A DNA stretch of 64,000 bases, taken from positions 682,001 to 746,000 of the forward strand of contig CAWDAZ010000002.1 of NCBI GenBank assembly GCA_963800475.1, given 5' to 3'. This document shows, piece after piece, positions 7,745-16,598 of the stretch. The stretch's first letter is position 1. Each line of letters starts with the position of its first letter. The position numbers and the translations under genes are program-made. The notes below the pieces were generated by a model, which was given only the letters and a program-made list of their open reading frames with translations, searched no databases and was not told the origin of the DNA. This stretch comes from Palsa-465 sp963800475 (GTDB lineage Bacteria > Actinomycetota > Thermoleophilia > Solirubrobacterales > Solirubrobacteraceae).

Positions 7745-9653
7745 TCACCTACCGGTGAGCGTCGAGCAGGCGGTGAGCGCGGTGGTGCCCTTCTGGAGCT
7801 CGACGGCCCTGCTGCCGGAGCGCAGGTGCAACAGCGTCAGCGCGGTCGGGCCATCGGTCGTGACCGTAATCGTTCCGCACCGAAGGCCCGCGCGCGAGGT
7901 GTCGATCGCCGCGCCGGCGACGTTCGTGAGGTTCAGGGTGACCGCCTGCCGGGTCGCCGGCGCGGTGCCCGCCGTCCAGGTCTCGGCGTCGGTCGCGGCC
8001 GGCGTCGGCTCCGGACCGGGCGAGGGGCCGAAGCTCTCTGATGCCGTCTCGGAGGGCTGGCGAATCGCTTTCGAGTCGGCCTGCACGGTCGCCACCGTGC
8101 CGGGCGAGCTGGTGCGGGCCGACAGGCCGCTGATCCAATAGTCACCCGACGGGCCGATCGCGCCGGCCTGGCCCGCATGGTCGATCGTGCCGACCAGGTC
8201 CGGATACCAGGTGAAGGTGAACGAGCCCGGGTCCCGGACGCGGTTGAGGCTGCCGAGCTGCGAGTCCGCGGGGGTGAAGTCGTTCTGGACCGAGAACACC
8301 ATGTGGTCCTCGGTCGGATAGTCGACCGCGTAGTAGCGGTAGCCGAGGCTGCGGAACTGCGCGATCTGCGCCTGGCCGCCGGAGAACGGCACGAGCTCGT
8401 CGATCGCTCCGTAGGTCATCACGTACGGGATCCACTTCAGGTTGACGATCAGCGGCGTCGAGTCGCCGTCGTTGGTGCACTGGCCGCTCCCGGCATAGCT
8501 CTGTGCCGGCCCGTACACGCGGGTTCCGCAGATCACGGGGCCCTCGAGCGGCATCGACTGCGCGAACACGTCGGGGTATTCCTCGGGCAGCTTGTACGAC
8601 GCCCACCCCCCCATCGAGTAGCCGGACATCACGGTCGCGTCGGGATCGAGGTCGTACGCGAGCGCGAGCTGGTGCCAGACGTCGAAGAAGTCGACCTCCG
8701 CTTCGGCGTAGTACCACATGCCCTCGCCGAAGCCCTCGGTCGTGGCGCAGATGCTGCCGGCTCTGGCACTCCTCCTGGATCTGGCTCGGCGCGACGCCGC
8801 CGTACTGGTTCAGGTTGGCGCCGAGCGAGTGCAGGATCCACGTCAGCCGGGCCGGCTTCCGGGGGTTGTAGGTGGTCGGTACGTACACCGCGTAGGGCTG
8901 CACGCGGCCGACGTACGTGGGTGGAGTGAGCGTCGAGCCCGACGGGTCCACGATGCCCTGGCCGAGCGACAGCGGCGTCACGTACCAGCGGTTGGTGTAA
9001 CCGGTGGGCTGCGGCTCGGGCGTCGTGACCTTGGCCGCAAGCTGCCGCCAGTCGACGCTCAGCGAGTACCTGACTAAATTGCCGCCGGCGAGCGTATTCG
9101 CCTGGTCGTTCTCCATCCAGAAGTTGCCGCACTCGGCGGCGGGCAGGTGGTCGTAGCTCACGCCGCCGACGCCGAGGCCGTTCGCGACCGTCGAGGCGAT
9201 CCCGGGGTCGGGCAGCGGCCCGGTGGGGCACACGATCGAACCCTCCTGCTGGGAGCTGCGGAACGTGACGATCCCGACCGGGCTTCCGAGCGGGCCGTGG
9301 TCGTCATAGACGAAGTCGGTCCAGAGCGTGGCGCCGCCGGCGAGGCGGCCGCTTCCCTCGGTGTGGGAGAAGCTGCTCGAAAACGGCCATTCGCTCGTCG
9401 TCGGCAGTGGGAGGGTGGCTGCGGGAGCGGTCGCGGCGGGCGGAACCCCGGTCGGCAGCCCCGGGATGCCCGGCACGCTGTCGGCGATCCGCGGCGCGAC
9501 GGCCGCCGGCATGCTGCGTGACGAGCCCGCCGCGGGGTGAAGCCGCGGCTTGTGGTGCGAAGCGGCGCCCGCCGCCGGCGCGAGCGCCAGCGCGGCGCCT
9601 GCCACGACCGTCAGGACACCCCGCGTCCGTCTCTTCAGATCGCCTGGCACCAT
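7745..9653 (-). pseudogene. Secreted alpha/beta hydrolase (esterase-like), frameshifted
   Basis: One protein of about 635 residues is split between two frames. The first part (from ATG 9653) has a signal peptide, a beta-rich N-terminal region and an alpha/beta-hydrolase start (YAVYVPTTYNPRKPARLTWILHSLGAN). It then goes out of frame in the stretch around 8745-8760. The other frame continues without loss: ICATTEGFGEGMWYY, the nucleophile elbow GYSMGG, the acid region GAIDELVPFSGG and a His in EDHMVFSV. One extra or two missing bases near CGGCAGCATCTGC explain it. All catalytic parts remain, so this is either a very recent mutation or a sequencing error. The family resembles PHB-depolymerase/prolyl-oligopeptidase-like secreted esterases. 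Confidence 0.8.
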
Positions 9654-9716
9654 CGGCCATTGAACGTCGAGGAGACAAGGAACTTGCGCTCGCGCGCGGG
9701 TCGGCGTCGCTGGCGC

Positions 9717-9740
9717 CCGATCGACGAGTTGACAGATCGG
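9717..9740. promoter_or_regulatory. Candidate TetR operator between esterase and TetR genes
   Basis: CCGATC and GATCGG form six-base inverted arms separated by 12 bases, and a TTGACA (9729-9734) lies inside. The site sits in the 91-base gap between the divergent secreted-esterase gene and the TetR gene, five bases before the TetR start. Position suits autoregulation plus control of the esterase. The arms are short, so this is only a candidate. Confidence 0.35.
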
Positions 9741-9744
9741 AACA

Positions 9745-10383
9745 ATGAGTGACGTGCCCGCATCGAGTCGGCAAGCAGGGGGTGAGCCAGGACGGTCGCC
9801 GCGGCGCATGTCGCGCGACGCGCGCCGCGAGCAGCTGCTCGAGATGGCGATGCCGATCATCGCCGAGCACGGGACTGGTGGGTTCTCGCTCGACGAGGTC
9901 GCCGACCGCGCGGGGGTGACCCGCAACCTGCTCTACCACTACTTCCCGCGCGGGCGCGATGACCTGATGGTCGCGGTCGCCGAGCGCGTCGGTCACGAGC
10001 TCACCGACGGCTGGGTGACCGACGAGTCGATCCAGCTCGAGCAGCGGATCGCCATCAACTTCGCGCGCTTCCTGGAGCACTCCAGGGAGCCGTCGCTGGC
10101 GTGGCGCATCTATCGCCTGGAGCAGGCCTCGACCGACCCCGAGCTGCACGCGATCATCGATCAGTTCCACGAGGTCGTGGTCGAGTCGGTCTCGCAGAAC
10201 AACTTCGGGACGCCCGACCCGCCGCCGATCGCGCGAAGCGCGATCAAGGCGTGCATGGCGTTCGGCGAGACGCTGCTCGACGAGGCGCGCGGCTCGGATG
10301 TCCCGCGCGAGGAGGTCCTGCAGGTGTTCGGGGAGATGTTCCGCGGCACGATGGACGCGATCCGCGCCAAGCTCGCGCCGTAG
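9745..10383 (+). CDS. TetR-family transcriptional regulator
   Basis: A 212-residue regulator with an N-terminal TetR helix-turn-helix (about residues 27-70; ARREQLLEMAMPIIAEHG..FSLDEVADRAGVTRNLLYHYFPRGRDDLMVAV). The C-terminal ligand domain is not assigned to a known ligand class. It is divergent from the frameshifted esterase, so that gene is the likely target (inference from context). It converges with the secreted PKD-like gene, with only eight bases between the stops. Confidence 0.92.
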   Translation: MSDVPASSRQAGGEPGRSPRRMSRDARREQLLEMAMPIIAEHGTGGFSLDEVADRAGVTRNLLYHYFPRGRDDLMVAVAERVGHELTDGWVTDESIQLEQRIAINFARFLEHSREPSLAWRIYRLEQASTDPELHAIIDQFHEVVVESVSQNNFGTPDPPPIARSAIKACMAFGETLLDEARGSDVPREEVLQVFGEMFRGTMDAIRAKLAP

Positions 10384-10391
10384 CTCCGGTC

Positions 10392-11426
10392 CTAGATCGG
10401 CAGCGGCCAGATCACCGGCCGGGGCGCCGGGAAGTGGTAGTGGTGCGGGGCGTTGTGGGGGACGGTGGTAGTCGTCAAGGCCGCGCCGGCGCCGCGCACG
10501 ACCCTGACCTGCAGGCTAAACCGGTACAAGGTCGCGTTCGCGATCGCGATCCCGCGCAGCCGGTAGGCCCCGGGCCGCCGGTAGGTGTGGGTGAATGTCC
10601 GCTTCTGGTACTGGCGCGACCCGTCGCCGAATTGCACCTCGGTGACCGTCGGCTTCGCGCCCAGGCCGGCGAGCGAGATCAGCAGCGTGCGGTTCGCGCC
10701 GACCGTCACCGGCGGTACCACCGCCGTGCGGGCGGTCATGTCCATCGCGTGGGCGATCACGCGCGGATCGGTGAACGCCAGCAGCGTGATGTCGGTGTAG
10801 GAGTCGAGGTCGATCACGCGAGAGGGCGGATCCCTGACGTCGTTGGGCCAGACGTTGTCGACGTTCTTCCACACGGCGTTTCCGCCCGGGATGTTCCTCC
10901 CACCCTGCTCGGCATACAGCTTCTTGTAGCTGTTGGCGAGCGCCTCGGGATCGAGCAGGCCGGTTCCGAGCGCGTTGGCAGAGGGCAGGTCGTTGATGCC
11001 GGCTTCTTTCGCGATCTTGAACGCCCAGTCCGTGCAGTTGAATTTGAAGAGGTTGTACTCGGGCCGCTTATCGCGATCCAACGAGATCATGCGGGCGGCC
11101 TTGTCGTAGCCCTCGACCGTGACGCTCTTGCACAGCTTCCACTCCCAGCCGTGCTTGGAGTCGTTGAGGATCTGCCCAGGTGAGCCGGTCAGCGCCTTCG
11201 CCGGCTCCTTCGGGGAGAAGCCGTATGTCAAGTTGCGGCTGCCGGCCTGCGGCCCGCTGTCGGGAAGCAGCTGCACGAACGCGTGGCCGGTCAACGCCTC
11301 CTTGTGGATGTTCCGCTCCTGCGCGTAGACGCACAGCCGCGGCGAGGCGGCGGCAGGTGCGGCAGTCGCTGCTGCGAGTAATAGGCCCCCAACAAGCGAC
11401 GCCAAGATCATTCGGCGTAGCTTCAC
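10392..11426 (-). CDS. Secreted protein with permuted-papain-like N-domain and PKD-like C-domain
   Basis: A 344-residue exported protein. GTG 11426 gives a good signal peptide (KLRRMILASLVGGLLLAAATAAPAAASP); TTG 11438 and ATG 11411 are alternatives. The first domain has GHAFVQLLPD early and FNCTDWAFKIAKEAGI later. His before an Asn-Cys pair is the order seen in permuted NlpC/P60-LRAT-like folds; this is a weak match by eye. The second domain has VQFGDGSRQYQKRTFTHTYRRPGAYRLRGIA, typical of a PKD beta sandwich. The C-terminus is His/Pro-rich. It may be a cell-surface amidase or peptidase; no family is confirmed. Confidence 0.7.
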   Translation of the reverse strand: MKLRRMILASLVGGLLLAAATAAPAAASPRLCVYAQERNIHKEALTGHAFVQLLPDSGPQAGSRNLTYGFSPKEPAKALTGSPGQILNDSKHGWEWKLCKSVTVEGYDKAARMISLDRDKRPEYNLFKFNCTDWAFKIAKEAGINDLPSANALGTGLLDPEALANSYKKLYAEQGGRNIPGGNAVWKNVDNVWPNDVRDPPSRVIDLDSYTDITLLAFTDPRVIAHAMDMTARTAVVPPVTVGANRTLLISLAGLGAKPTVTEVQFGDGSRQYQKRTFTHTYRRPGAYRLRGIAIANATLYRFSLQVRVVRGAGAALTTTTVPHNAPHHYHFPAPRPVIWPLPI

Positions 11427-11529
11427 AACGGCCGACAACTATAGAGACGCGCGCCGGCGCCCAATTCGACAGGGGGTTGCGGTTCGGTGGGCGGGGCGGA
11501 CGGCAGGGCGGCGCCCTGACATCGCGCAC

Positions 11530-12177
11530 TCACGCGAGCGCGCCGACCCCGGCCGCCGTCAGCAGCGCCGCGAACACGAAGCACAGCCCGGCGTTGATCG
11601 CGCGACGGTGAACCGTGAAGAACCGGTTCAGCCGGTCGAGCAAGGACGTCGCGCGTGATCCGAGCAGCGTCACCGCGAGCGGGGGTCCGTACGCCGTCAC
11701 CAGCGTGATCGCGAACAGCAGCGCCGTCGCGAGCGCCTTGTCGGCGAACGCGACATCCGAGATCCCGATCTCGTGCATCGCGGGGAAGAACAGGACGATG
11801 CTCGAGAAGTTGGTGAGCATCAGCGCGATTCCGAGCGCAAACGCCCCGCGGATCGGATGGGTGAGCTGGTGCGGAGGCCTGGGCGGCCGCGGCGGCCTGC
11901 TGAGCGCGCGCACGCCGAGCACGACCAGCAGCGCCGCGGCGACGAACTTGACGATCGCGCCCGTGTCGGACTTGTGTGACTTGGCCGCGGCTCCGGCCAC
12001 CAGCAGCGCGATCACCGCCCATGCCGCGAGCACCAGCGTGCACCCCGCCGCCACCGCCCACGCGCGCCGGACGGGCGCCTGGCGTCCTGACAGCATCACG
12101 AGCTGAACGGTGAGAACCGCCGGCGAGACGGCGGCGCCGAACGCGAGCGGGAGGACGATCCCGAGCAGGTGGCCCAC
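11530..12177 (-). CDS. GAP/Sap-family membrane protein (LysE-like)
   Basis: A 215-residue integral membrane protein with about six helices, starting at GTG 12177. It opens with LLGIVLPLAFGAAVSPAVLTVQLVMLSG and has a central Arg/Pro loop, features of the mycobacterial Sap (sulfolipid-1-addressing)/GAP family, which is related to LysE exporters. These proteins are linked to export or placement of cell-envelope glycolipids. It lies 38 bases downstream of cydC on the same strand and may be the last gene of that transcript. A second, deleted member of the family lies at 24624-24826. Confidence 0.85.
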   Translation of the reverse strand: MGHLLGIVLPLAFGAAVSPAVLTVQLVMLSGRQAPVRRAWAVAAGCTLVLAAWAVIALLVAGAAAKSHKSDTGAIVKFVAAALLVVLGVRALSRPPRPPRPPHQLTHPIRGAFALGIALMLTNFSSIVLFFPAMHEIGISDVAFADKALATALLFAITLVTAYGPPLAVTLLGSRATSLLDRLNRFFTVHRRAINAGLCFVFAALLTAAGVGALA

Positions 12178-12215
12178 GCCGGGAACCTATCGGCGCACGC
12201 GTCGGCGAGGTGGGC

Positions 12216-13874
12216 TCAGCCCCCGGCGCGGGGGCGACCGGGCAGCGACAACACCCGGTCGACGAGCTCGAGCCCCTCGTCCCGGTGCGTGATCAGCAGC
12301 ACGGTGCGACCGCGGGTCACGTCGAACACGTCGCGGAGCAGCTCGTCGGCGGTGGCGGGGTCGAGATGCGCGGTCGGCTCGTCGAGCACCAGCACGGGCG
12401 CGTCGGCGACCAGCGCACGCGCGAGCAGAATCCGTTGCCGCTGGCCGCCCGACAGCTCACGTCCGCGCTCGCCGACGCGCGTGTCGATCCCGTCGGGCAG
12501 CTGCGCGACCCAATCCAAGATCCGCGCCCGCCGCAGCGCGTCCTGCAGCTCGGAATCGCCGGCGTCCGGCCGCGCCAGCCGTACGTTGTCCCGGATCGGC
12601 GCCGCGAACAGGTACGACTCCTGCCCGGCGACCGAGATCGCGCGGCGGACGTCGTCCTGCCGGTAATCGCGCAGGTCGCGCCCGCCGAGCGTGACCCGTC
12701 CCGCGTCGGGATCGAGGAACCGGAGCAGCAGGTTGACGATCGTTGTCTTGCCGGCGCCGCTCGGGCCGACAAGCGCAACCCGTTCACCGGGCTCGAGCCG
12801 CAGGGTCACGTCCTCGAGCACCGGCGCGCCGCCCGGGTAACGTGCGCGCACGCCCTCGAGCGCGATCGCGAACGGCCACTCCGGCGCGGGTGCGGGCGTC
12901 GCCGGGTCGCAGATCAGCGGCTCGCGCTCAATCAGCTCGAGCACGCGGTTCCCGGCGGCCACCGCGGCAGCCAGCTCGCGGGCCGCCGCTGACAGCGGGA
13001 CGACCGCCTCGAACGACGCCAGCGCCAGCAGCGCGAGCAGTGCGACGAGCACACGGTCGAGGTGCCCGGCGCCCGACGCCTGCACGGCCACCGCGAGCAC
13101 GCCCACCACCGTCAGCCCGGTGACCACTAGCCGCAGGCCGTCGCCGGTTCCGATCGCGGCAGCGCTGCGGCGCGCGATCGCGACCAGCGAGGAGTCAGCG
13201 GCGCGCACCCGCGCGAGTGCGCCCTGCTCGGCCCCAAACGCCACCAGCTCCGGGGCAGCCGCGAGCGTCTCCACAAGCTCCGCCGACAGAAGCCCCCGCG
13301 CCGGAGACTCCCGCGCGCCGGCCGCGCTGCCCAGGTAGCCGCTCAGGAGCGGAACCGCCACGCCGCCGACGATCAGCCCGATTGCGAGCACCAGGCCGGC
13401 GGCGGGCAGAAACGCCGCCGCGACCCCGGCCGACACGGCGCCGGCAAGCAGCGCGATCAGCGGCGGCCCGAGCGCCCGGAGATGCAGGTTCTGCAGCGCG
13501 TCGACGTCGGCGACTGACCGCGACAGCAGATCGCCGTCGCGGTAGCCCGCCAGCTGCGCCGGCGCGAGCGGCTCGATCCGCTCGTACACGCGCGAGCGGA
13601 CGCGGGTCAGTACCCGCAGCGCGAGGTCGTGCCCCCGCAGCCGGTCGAGGTACCTGGCCACGGGCCGCCCGACGCCGAAGAACCGCACGGCGACGATCGC
13701 GACTTCCAGCGACAGGATCGCCGGGCGCTCGGCCGCCCGCGAGATCAGATAGCCCGCGGTGGCCATCAGCCCGACGCCGAACAGGATCGTCACGGCGCCG
13801 AGCACGACCGACACCGCGACCCGGCCGCGGGGTGCGCGCGCGAGCGCCAGCACCGGGCGAACGGAGCCGTTCAT
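12216..13874 (-). CDS. cydC: Heterodimeric ABC exporter subunit CydC
   Basis: A 552-residue ABC half-exporter: six-helix membrane domain, then a nucleotide-binding domain with Walker A GPSGAGKTT, signature LSGGQRQR, Walker B VLVLDEP and H-loop ITHRD. With CydD it exports cysteine/glutathione (and recent work indicates heme) needed for cytochrome bd assembly (family knowledge). It starts at ATG 13874 and overlaps cydD by ATGA. It is the last of eight consecutive genes on the minus strand. Confidence 0.95.
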   Translation of the reverse strand: MNGSVRPVLALARAPRGRVAVSVVLGAVTILFGVGLMATAGYLISRAAERPAILSLEVAIVAVRFFGVGRPVARYLDRLRGHDLALRVLTRVRSRVYERIEPLAPAQLAGYRDGDLLSRSVADVDALQNLHLRALGPPLIALLAGAVSAGVAAAFLPAAGLVLAIGLIVGGVAVPLLSGYLGSAAGARESPARGLLSAELVETLAAAPELVAFGAEQGALARVRAADSSLVAIARRSAAAIGTGDGLRLVVTGLTVVGVLAVAVQASGAGHLDRVLVALLALLALASFEAVVPLSAAARELAAAVAAGNRVLELIEREPLICDPATPAPAPEWPFAIALEGVRARYPGGAPVLEDVTLRLEPGERVALVGPSGAGKTTIVNLLLRFLDPDAGRVTLGGRDLRDYRQDDVRRAISVAGQESYLFAAPIRDNVRLARPDAGDSELQDALRRARILDWVAQLPDGIDTRVGERGRELSGGQRQRILLARALVADAPVLVLDEPTAHLDPATADELLRDVFDVTRGRTVLLITHRDEGLELVDRVLSLPGRPRAGG

Positions 13875-15553
13875 GCCGCGGCTCCGGCGAGCTCGACCGG
13901 CGCGGCGACGCCGTCCGCGAGGCGCACCACGCGATCCGCGTGGCGGACCAGCTCCGGACGGTGCGCGATCAGCAGCACCGTCCGACCCGACCGCAGTCGC
14001 TGGATCGCGTCCGAGACGAGCTGGACGCTGCGCGGGTCGAGGTCGGCGGTCGGCTCGTCGAGCAGCACGAGCGGCGCGTCGCGGAGAAACGCGCGCGCGA
14101 GCCCGACCCGGCGCCGCTCGCCGGGGGACAGCGGGCGGCCGCCGTCTCCGATCAGGGTCGCGTAGCCGTGCGGAAGCGCGCGGATGAACTCGTCGGCGCC
14201 CGCCAGGCGTGCGGCGTCTCGCACCGCGCCGGCCGACGCATCGGCGCCGGCACCGAGCGCGATGTTCTCGACGACCGTCCCGCGCAGCAGCGTCGGGTGT
14301 TGGGGCACCCACGCGAGCTGCCGCCGCCACGCGGCGACGTCGCAATCGCCGAGGTCGGTGCCGCCGACGGTGATCGCGCCCGCGTCGGGGTCGAGGAGCC
14401 GGAGCAGCAGCGCAGCGACGGTGCTCTTGCCCGCGCCGCTCTCGCCGACGAGCGCCACCGTCTCGCCGGGTGGCAGCTCGAGCTCGAATCCATCGAGCAC
14501 GCGTCTCGGACGCCCCTCGTAGGCGAACGACACCCGCTCGAGCCGGACGGGCGCGGTCGCCGGGCTCGTCGGCACGCTACGCCCAGCCGGCCGGACCGTC
14601 GCGGGTGCATCGAGCAGCTCGAACATCCGCTCGGCGACGGCGAGGCCGTCGGCGCTCGCGTGGTACTCGGCACCGAGCGCGCGGAACGGCAGGTACACCT
14701 CGGGCGCGAGCACGAGCACGGTCAGGCCGGCCTCGAGGCCGAGCGAGCCGCCGACGAGCCGCACGCCTGCGGTGACCGCCACGAGCGCGACGCCGAGCGT
14801 CGCGGCGAGCTCGAGCACCGACCCCGACAGGAAGCTCACCCGCAGCGTCCCCATCGTCGCGGTCCGGTAGCGCTCGCCGATCGTGCCCAGCGCGGCGCCC
14901 TGCGCACGCGCCTGGCCGCACGCCCGCAGCGTCGGCAGCCCCCTGACGACGTCGAGGAAGTGCGTCGACAGCGACCGCAGCGCCTCCCATCGCTCGCGGG
15001 TTCGCTGCTCCGCGTAGCGGCCGATCAGCCACATGAACACCGGCACCAGCGGCAGCGTCAGCAGCATGATCAGCGCCGACTCCCAGTCGATCACCGCGAC
15101 CCAGGCAACGACCAGCAGCGGGACCACCGACGCGAGCACGACCTGGGGGAGGTAGCGCGCGAAGTAGCCCTCGAGCGCGTCGACTCCCTGGACCGCGACG
15201 GCGGTGATCTCGCCGCTGTCGGTGCCGTCGAGCGCGGAGGGATGTGCCCGGAGGCGTCGCTCGACCAGCGCCATCCGGAGCTCGGACAGAACGCTCGAGG
15301 CGGCCCGGCGGCCGACCATCTCCATCCCCCACGCGAGCCCGCCGCGGCACGCGAACGCGAACGCCAGCAGTGCGATGTCAAGCCACAGAGCGCGCAGCGG
15401 GGCGCCGTCGAACGCGCGCGCGACGATCCGCGCCAGCAGCGTCGCCTGGACCAGCACCAACACCCCGGTCGCGATCCCGAGCGTGGCGTCGAGCGCCAGC
15501 AGTGGCCGCACGGAGCGTGTGCGTCGGACCAGGCGAGGGTCGACGGCCTGCAC
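13871..15553 (-). CDS. cydD: Heterodimeric ABC exporter subunit CydD
   Basis: A 560-residue ABC half-exporter and partner of CydC for cytochrome bd maturation. It has an N-terminal six-helix membrane domain, Walker A GESGAGKST, a signature that departs from the usual LSGGQ (LSPGERRRVGLARAFL), Walker B LVLLDEPTADLDP and switch His (IAHRPELV). The altered signature suggests one degenerate ATP site in the heterodimer, as is common in such pairs. It starts three bases after the cydB stop codon, so it is co-translated with the oxidase genes. Confidence 0.95.
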   Translation of the reverse strand: MQAVDPRLVRRTRSVRPLLALDATLGIATGVLVLVQATLLARIVARAFDGAPLRALWLDIALLAFAFACRGGLAWGMEMVGRRAASSVLSELRMALVERRLRAHPSALDGTDSGEITAVAVQGVDALEGYFARYLPQVVLASVVPLLVVAWVAVIDWESALIMLLTLPLVPVFMWLIGRYAEQRTRERWEALRSLSTHFLDVVRGLPTLRACGQARAQGAALGTIGERYRTATMGTLRVSFLSGSVLELAATLGVALVAVTAGVRLVGGSLGLEAGLTVLVLAPEVYLPFRALGAEYHASADGLAVAERMFELLDAPATVRPAGRSVPTSPATAPVRLERVSFAYEGRPRRVLDGFELELPPGETVALVGESGAGKSTVAALLLRLLDPDAGAITVGGTDLGDCDVAAWRRQLAWVPQHPTLLRGTVVENIALGAGADASAGAVRDAARLAGADEFIRALPHGYATLIGDGGRPLSPGERRRVGLARAFLRDAPLVLLDEPTADLDPRSVQLVSDAIQRLRSGRTVLLIAHRPELVRHADRVVRLADGVAAPVELAGAAA

Positions 15554-15556
15554 GCG

Positions 15557-16585
15557 CTACGAGCCGGGAGACGGCGCGCCGGCAGCTTCTGGAGGCGGCT
15601 CGGGCGTGGCCACGCGATGGCGAAAGACGTGGAACGACCACCCCTGGTACAGGAGCACGAGCGGCAGCAGCAGCAACGCGACGACGGTCATCACGACCAG
15701 CGAGTAGTGAGCCGCGGCGGCGTTGTTGACGGTGAGGTTGTAGGCGTGGTTGGTGCTCGACACCATCACGTTCGGGTACAGCGAGATGAAGATCTGCCCG
15801 AGCGCCGCGGCGATCGCGAAGCCCGACGCGGCGAACGCCCACCCGTCGCGATCCGTGTACGCGAGCACCCACGCGACGATCAGCGCGATCGTGCCGAAGA
15901 TCTGCGTGGGCTGCGGGACCGTGCCGCCACCGATCACCACGAGCGTCCAGATCGCCCACGCGATCTCGATCACCAGCGCGACGACGCCGATTTTCCGAGC
16001 CAGCGAGCGGGCGCGCTCGCGCAGCACGCCCGTCGTCCGCAGCTTGAGGAACGTCGCCCCGTGCATCAGGCACAGTGCGAGCATCGTCACGCCGGTTATC
16101 AGCCCGTAGCCGGTCAGCAGGTCGAAGAAGTTGCCCGTGAACTCGTGGCTGGAGTTGATCGGCAGCCCGTGCAGCATGTCGCCGAACGCGACCCCCACCA
16201 GAAGCGGAATCAGGATGCTTCCGATCGTCAGCGCCCACGACCATCCCATCCGCCAGCGAGCGCCCTCGCGCTTGCCCCGCCACTCGAACGAGACGCCGCG
16301 TCCGAACAGCGCGAGCAGCACCAGCACCAGCGCCAGGTAGAGCGCGGAGAAGAACGTCGCGTACCAATCCGGGAACGCCGCGAACATCGCCGCGCCGGCG
16401 ACGATCAGCCATACCTCGTTGCCGTCCCACCACGGGCCGATCGTGTTGATCGCGACGCGCCGCTCGGTGTCGTTGCGGCCGATCAGCAGGTGCAGGGCGC
16501 CGACCCCGAAGTCGAACCCCTCGAGCACGAAGAACCCGATCCAGAGAACGGCGATGATCAGGAACCAGATTGTGTGGAGCTGCAT
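15557..16585 (-). CDS. cydB: Cytochrome bd oxidase subunit II
   Basis: A 342-residue, eight- or nine-helix subunit II of cytochrome bd ubiquinol/menaquinol oxidase. The start MQLHTIWFLIIAVLWIGFFVLEGFDFGVGAL and the following GPWWDGNEVWLI are the CydB signatures. I choose ATG 16585, 13 bases after the cydA stop; upstream in-frame sequence is basic and non-membrane. CydB supports the heme-bearing CydA. The C-terminal tail is Pro/Ala-rich. Confidence 0.97.
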   Translation of the reverse strand: MQLHTIWFLIIAVLWIGFFVLEGFDFGVGALHLLIGRNDTERRVAINTIGPWWDGNEVWLIVAGAAMFAAFPDWYATFFSALYLALVLVLLALFGRGVSFEWRGKREGARWRMGWSWALTIGSILIPLLVGVAFGDMLHGLPINSSHEFTGNFFDLLTGYGLITGVTMLALCLMHGATFLKLRTTGVLRERARSLARKIGVVALVIEIAWAIWTLVVIGGGTVPQPTQIFGTIALIVAWVLAYTDRDGWAFAASGFAIAAALGQIFISLYPNVMVSSTNHAYNLTVNNAAAAHYSLVVMTVVALLLLPLVLLYQGWSFHVFRHRVATPEPPPEAAGAPSPGS

Positions 16586-16598
16586 CAGCCGTCCGCCA

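Noticed and set aside
7745..9653. Programmed frameshift in the esterase
   Set aside because: No slippery heptamer or following stem is evident at the site; a simple indel explains it better.
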